Shown: positions 4,770-5,813 of the stretch, piece after piece | Layout: each line of letters opens with the position of its first letter | How positions within the stretch are numbered: position 1 is the first letter of the stretch | The notes under the pieces: generated by a model | Databases searched by the model: none | What the model was told of the DNA's origin: nothing | The model's input: the letters and a program-made list of their open reading frames with translations, nothing else | Made by a program: the position numbers and the translations under genes | Source of the DNA: an uncultured Bacilli bacterium | GTDB taxonomy: Bacteria > Bacillota_I > Bacilli_A > RF39 > UBA660 | Length of the DNA: 5,813 nt | Assembly: GCA_947623645.1 (NCBI GenBank) | Contig: CANQHK010000077.1 | Span: forward strand, 1 to 5,813 | Reading direction: 5' to 3'

Positions 4770-5702
4770 TTGTTAAAAAGAAAAGCATTACGAAAAATCT
4801 TTATTACAACGTTTTCTTGTTTTACTTTATTTGTTTTATATTTGATTCCTATGAAACTGAATTCTTCTTATTTAGAAGCACCAGAAGAGGTTATTTATAC
4901 GTCGAATACGACGAATCATGAAATTTATTTACTGGGAGATAATAAATATTTGGTGAAGTTTCAAATCTTTTTAGAAGACATAAAAACAGAAGAACAAATT
5001 GGAAAGATTATTCAGTATTTAAAGAAAAACACCAAAGAAACAATTCCTACTGGACTTTCGGGAATTCTTCCAGAAAATGCTAATTTATTAGCTACTAGTG
5101 TAAGTGACCATATTGCAACATTAAATTTTTCAAAAGAATTACTTAATATTGAAGAAGAACTGGAAGAAAGAATGGTCGAAGCGATTGTTTATTCCGTAAC
5201 AGCACTATCGGATATTGATGGAGTAAAAATTCAAGTAGAAGGAAATCCTTTAACCTTTCTACCCAAAACCAAAAAACAAATAGAAGAAGTTTTAACAAGA
5301 GATTTTGGAATTAATAAAGTCTATGATATTACAGGAAGAAACGGAATCCAGAAAGTAACGATCTTTTATTTAGATAAAATCAGTAACAATAATTATTATG
5401 TACCTGTTACCAAATATTTAAATGACGATCGAGAAAAAATTAAGATTATTATTGATAATTTAGCAAGTAGTTATATTTATGAAGAAAATTTAATGTCTTA
5501 TTTAAATAATCAAACCACTCTTTTAGATTATGATCAAGAAGAAGATACATTTACCCTAAATTTGAACGAGAAAGTTTTTGGAGGAGATAACATCTTAGAA
5601 GAAGTAGAGTACACTTTAGGATATTCTATTTTTGAAAATTATGATGTCGATAAAGTATTGTTAAAAGTAAATGGAGAACTTGTAAAGGAAATGAACAAAT
5701 AG
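4770..5702 (+). CDS. gerM: Sporulation/germination protein GerM, membrane-anchored, two GerM domains
   Basis: After a basic N-terminus, residues about 9-27 form a membrane segment. The first GerM domain spans about 60-160: the IPTGLSGILPENANLLATSV stretch at 92-111, then HIATLNFSKEL (114-124), a helix with VEAIVYSVTAL (136-146), and DGVKIQVEGNPL (150-161). A second, more divergent copy spans about 195-303 (KVTIFYL, then YVPVTKYL, then TFTLNLNEKVFGG, and a closing KVLLKVNGE). B. subtilis GerM (about 366 residues) also has two such domains; it is a mother-cell envelope protein needed to assemble the SpoIIQ-SpoIIIAH platform and for normal sporulation and germination. Here Cys17 (TFSC) does not sit in a lipobox (Leu-x-x-Cys), so this copy is probably held by a transmembrane helix instead of a lipid. 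Proximity to spoIIIAH fits a shared complex. TTG start with strong SD. Confidence 0.9.
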   Translation: MLKRKALRKIFITTFSCFTLFVLYLIPMKLNSSYLEAPEEVIYTSNTTNHEIYLLGDNKYLVKFQIFLEDIKTEEQIGKIIQYLKKNTKETIPTGLSGILPENANLLATSVSDHIATLNFSKELLNIEEELEERMVEAIVYSVTALSDIDGVKIQVEGNPLTFLPKTKKQIEEVLTRDFGINKVYDITGRNGIQKVTIFYLDKISNNNYYVPVTKYLNDDREKIKIIIDNLASSYIYEENLMSYLNNQTTLLDYDQEEDTFTLNLNEKVFGGDNILEEVEYTLGYSIFENYDVDKVLLKVNGELVKEMNK

Positions 5703-5809
5703 TCATTTCTTTTTTTATCGTCTAAAAAAGTAAAACATCGCTAACTTTGAAATTTAATGATGACATTTGTATTTTTTTTACGAATAATAATATGTAGGAG
5801 GTGAAAAAG
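5703..5809 (+). other. Intergenic gap after gerM with A/T hairpin and candidate promoter
   Basis: This 107-bp gap starts with a weak A/T hairpin (5709-5717 with 5723-5730, one bulged T) that has no T-tract after it and is a poor terminator. A sigma-A-like pair follows: ATGACA (5760-5765), a 17-bp spacer and AATAAT (5783-5788), each one base from consensus. I see no RNA gene or coding frame in it. Confidence 0.45.
5796..5804 (+). promoter_or_regulatory. Perfect Shine-Dalgarno of the next gene
   Basis: AGGAGGTGA, a full match to the 16S anti-SD, lies 5 nt before ATG at 5810. It suggests a well-translated gene beginning at the right edge. Confidence 0.8.
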
Positions 5810-5813
5810 ATGA
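5810..5813 (+). CDS. Start of a downstream gene (only the ATG and one base visible)
   Basis: An ATG at 5810-5812 follows a perfect SD at 5-nt spacing. Nothing of the product can be read. In B. subtilis, rph (RNase PH) follows gerM, so rph is one reasonable guess from synteny, but the sequence here does not test it. Confidence 0.6.

Noticed and set aside
5709..5730. A/T hairpin after gerM as an intrinsic terminator
   Set aside because: The stem is nearly all A-T with a bulge, and GTAAAAC follows in place of a T-run.
5759..5789. Sigma-G promoter for the gene at the right edge (AATAATA as -10)
   Set aside because: No GMATR-like -35 occurs at 17-18 bp; a sigma-A reading of the same bases fits better.

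Overview
The window is low-GC, A/T-rich DNA with strong purine-rich Shine-Dalgarno (SD) sites, T-tailed hairpin terminators and a set of endospore genes. This fits a spore-forming Firmicute or a close relative, plausibly an uncultured gut lineage of the Bacilli/Erysipelotrichia type. That placement is an inference from gene content and cannot be fixed from sequence reading alone. All genes lie on the + strand.

Layout. (1) Positions 1-644 hold the 3' end of a gene for a BspA-like/DUF285 repeat protein, probably surface-exposed, built from near-identical 78-bp units and closed by a hairpin terminator. (2) A -10 promoter element at 694-699 precedes a tight cluster: mutL (mismatch repair endonuclease), an unrecognised 171-residue protein, and miaA (tRNA A37 prenyltransferase). 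The unknown gene starts 9 bp after mutL, and its stop overlaps the miaA start by 4 bp (ATGA). (3) A sporulation islet follows: spoIIIAH (3918-4430), gerE (4510-4716) and gerM (4770-5702). (4) A 107-bp gap at the right edge leads into a gene of which only the start codon and a perfect SD are visible.

How the parts work together. In Bacillus subtilis, SpoIIIAH and GerM are mother-cell envelope proteins of the SpoIIIA-SpoIIQ channel apparatus, and GerE is the last mother-cell transcription factor, made under sigma-K. Here the three are consecutive, and spoIIIAH lies outside any visible spoIIIA operon. The regulatory sequence fits a mother-cell schedule: a weak sigma-E-like site before spoIIIAH, a very good sigma-K-like site (AACC-N16-CATAAAATA) before gerE, a terminator at the gerE stop codon, and a weaker sigma-K-like site before gerM.

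The most interesting structure is a perfect 10-bp inverted repeat (4445-4454 / 4488-4497) around gerE's promoter. Its right arm contains the front of gerE's SD and its left arm lies upstream of the expected sigma-K start point. A read-through transcript from spoIIIAH could therefore fold and hide gerE's ribosome site, while a transcript from gerE's own promoter could not. This would be a way to prevent early GerE synthesis. It is a hypothesis from sequence; the inverted repeat and promoter match are directly visible.
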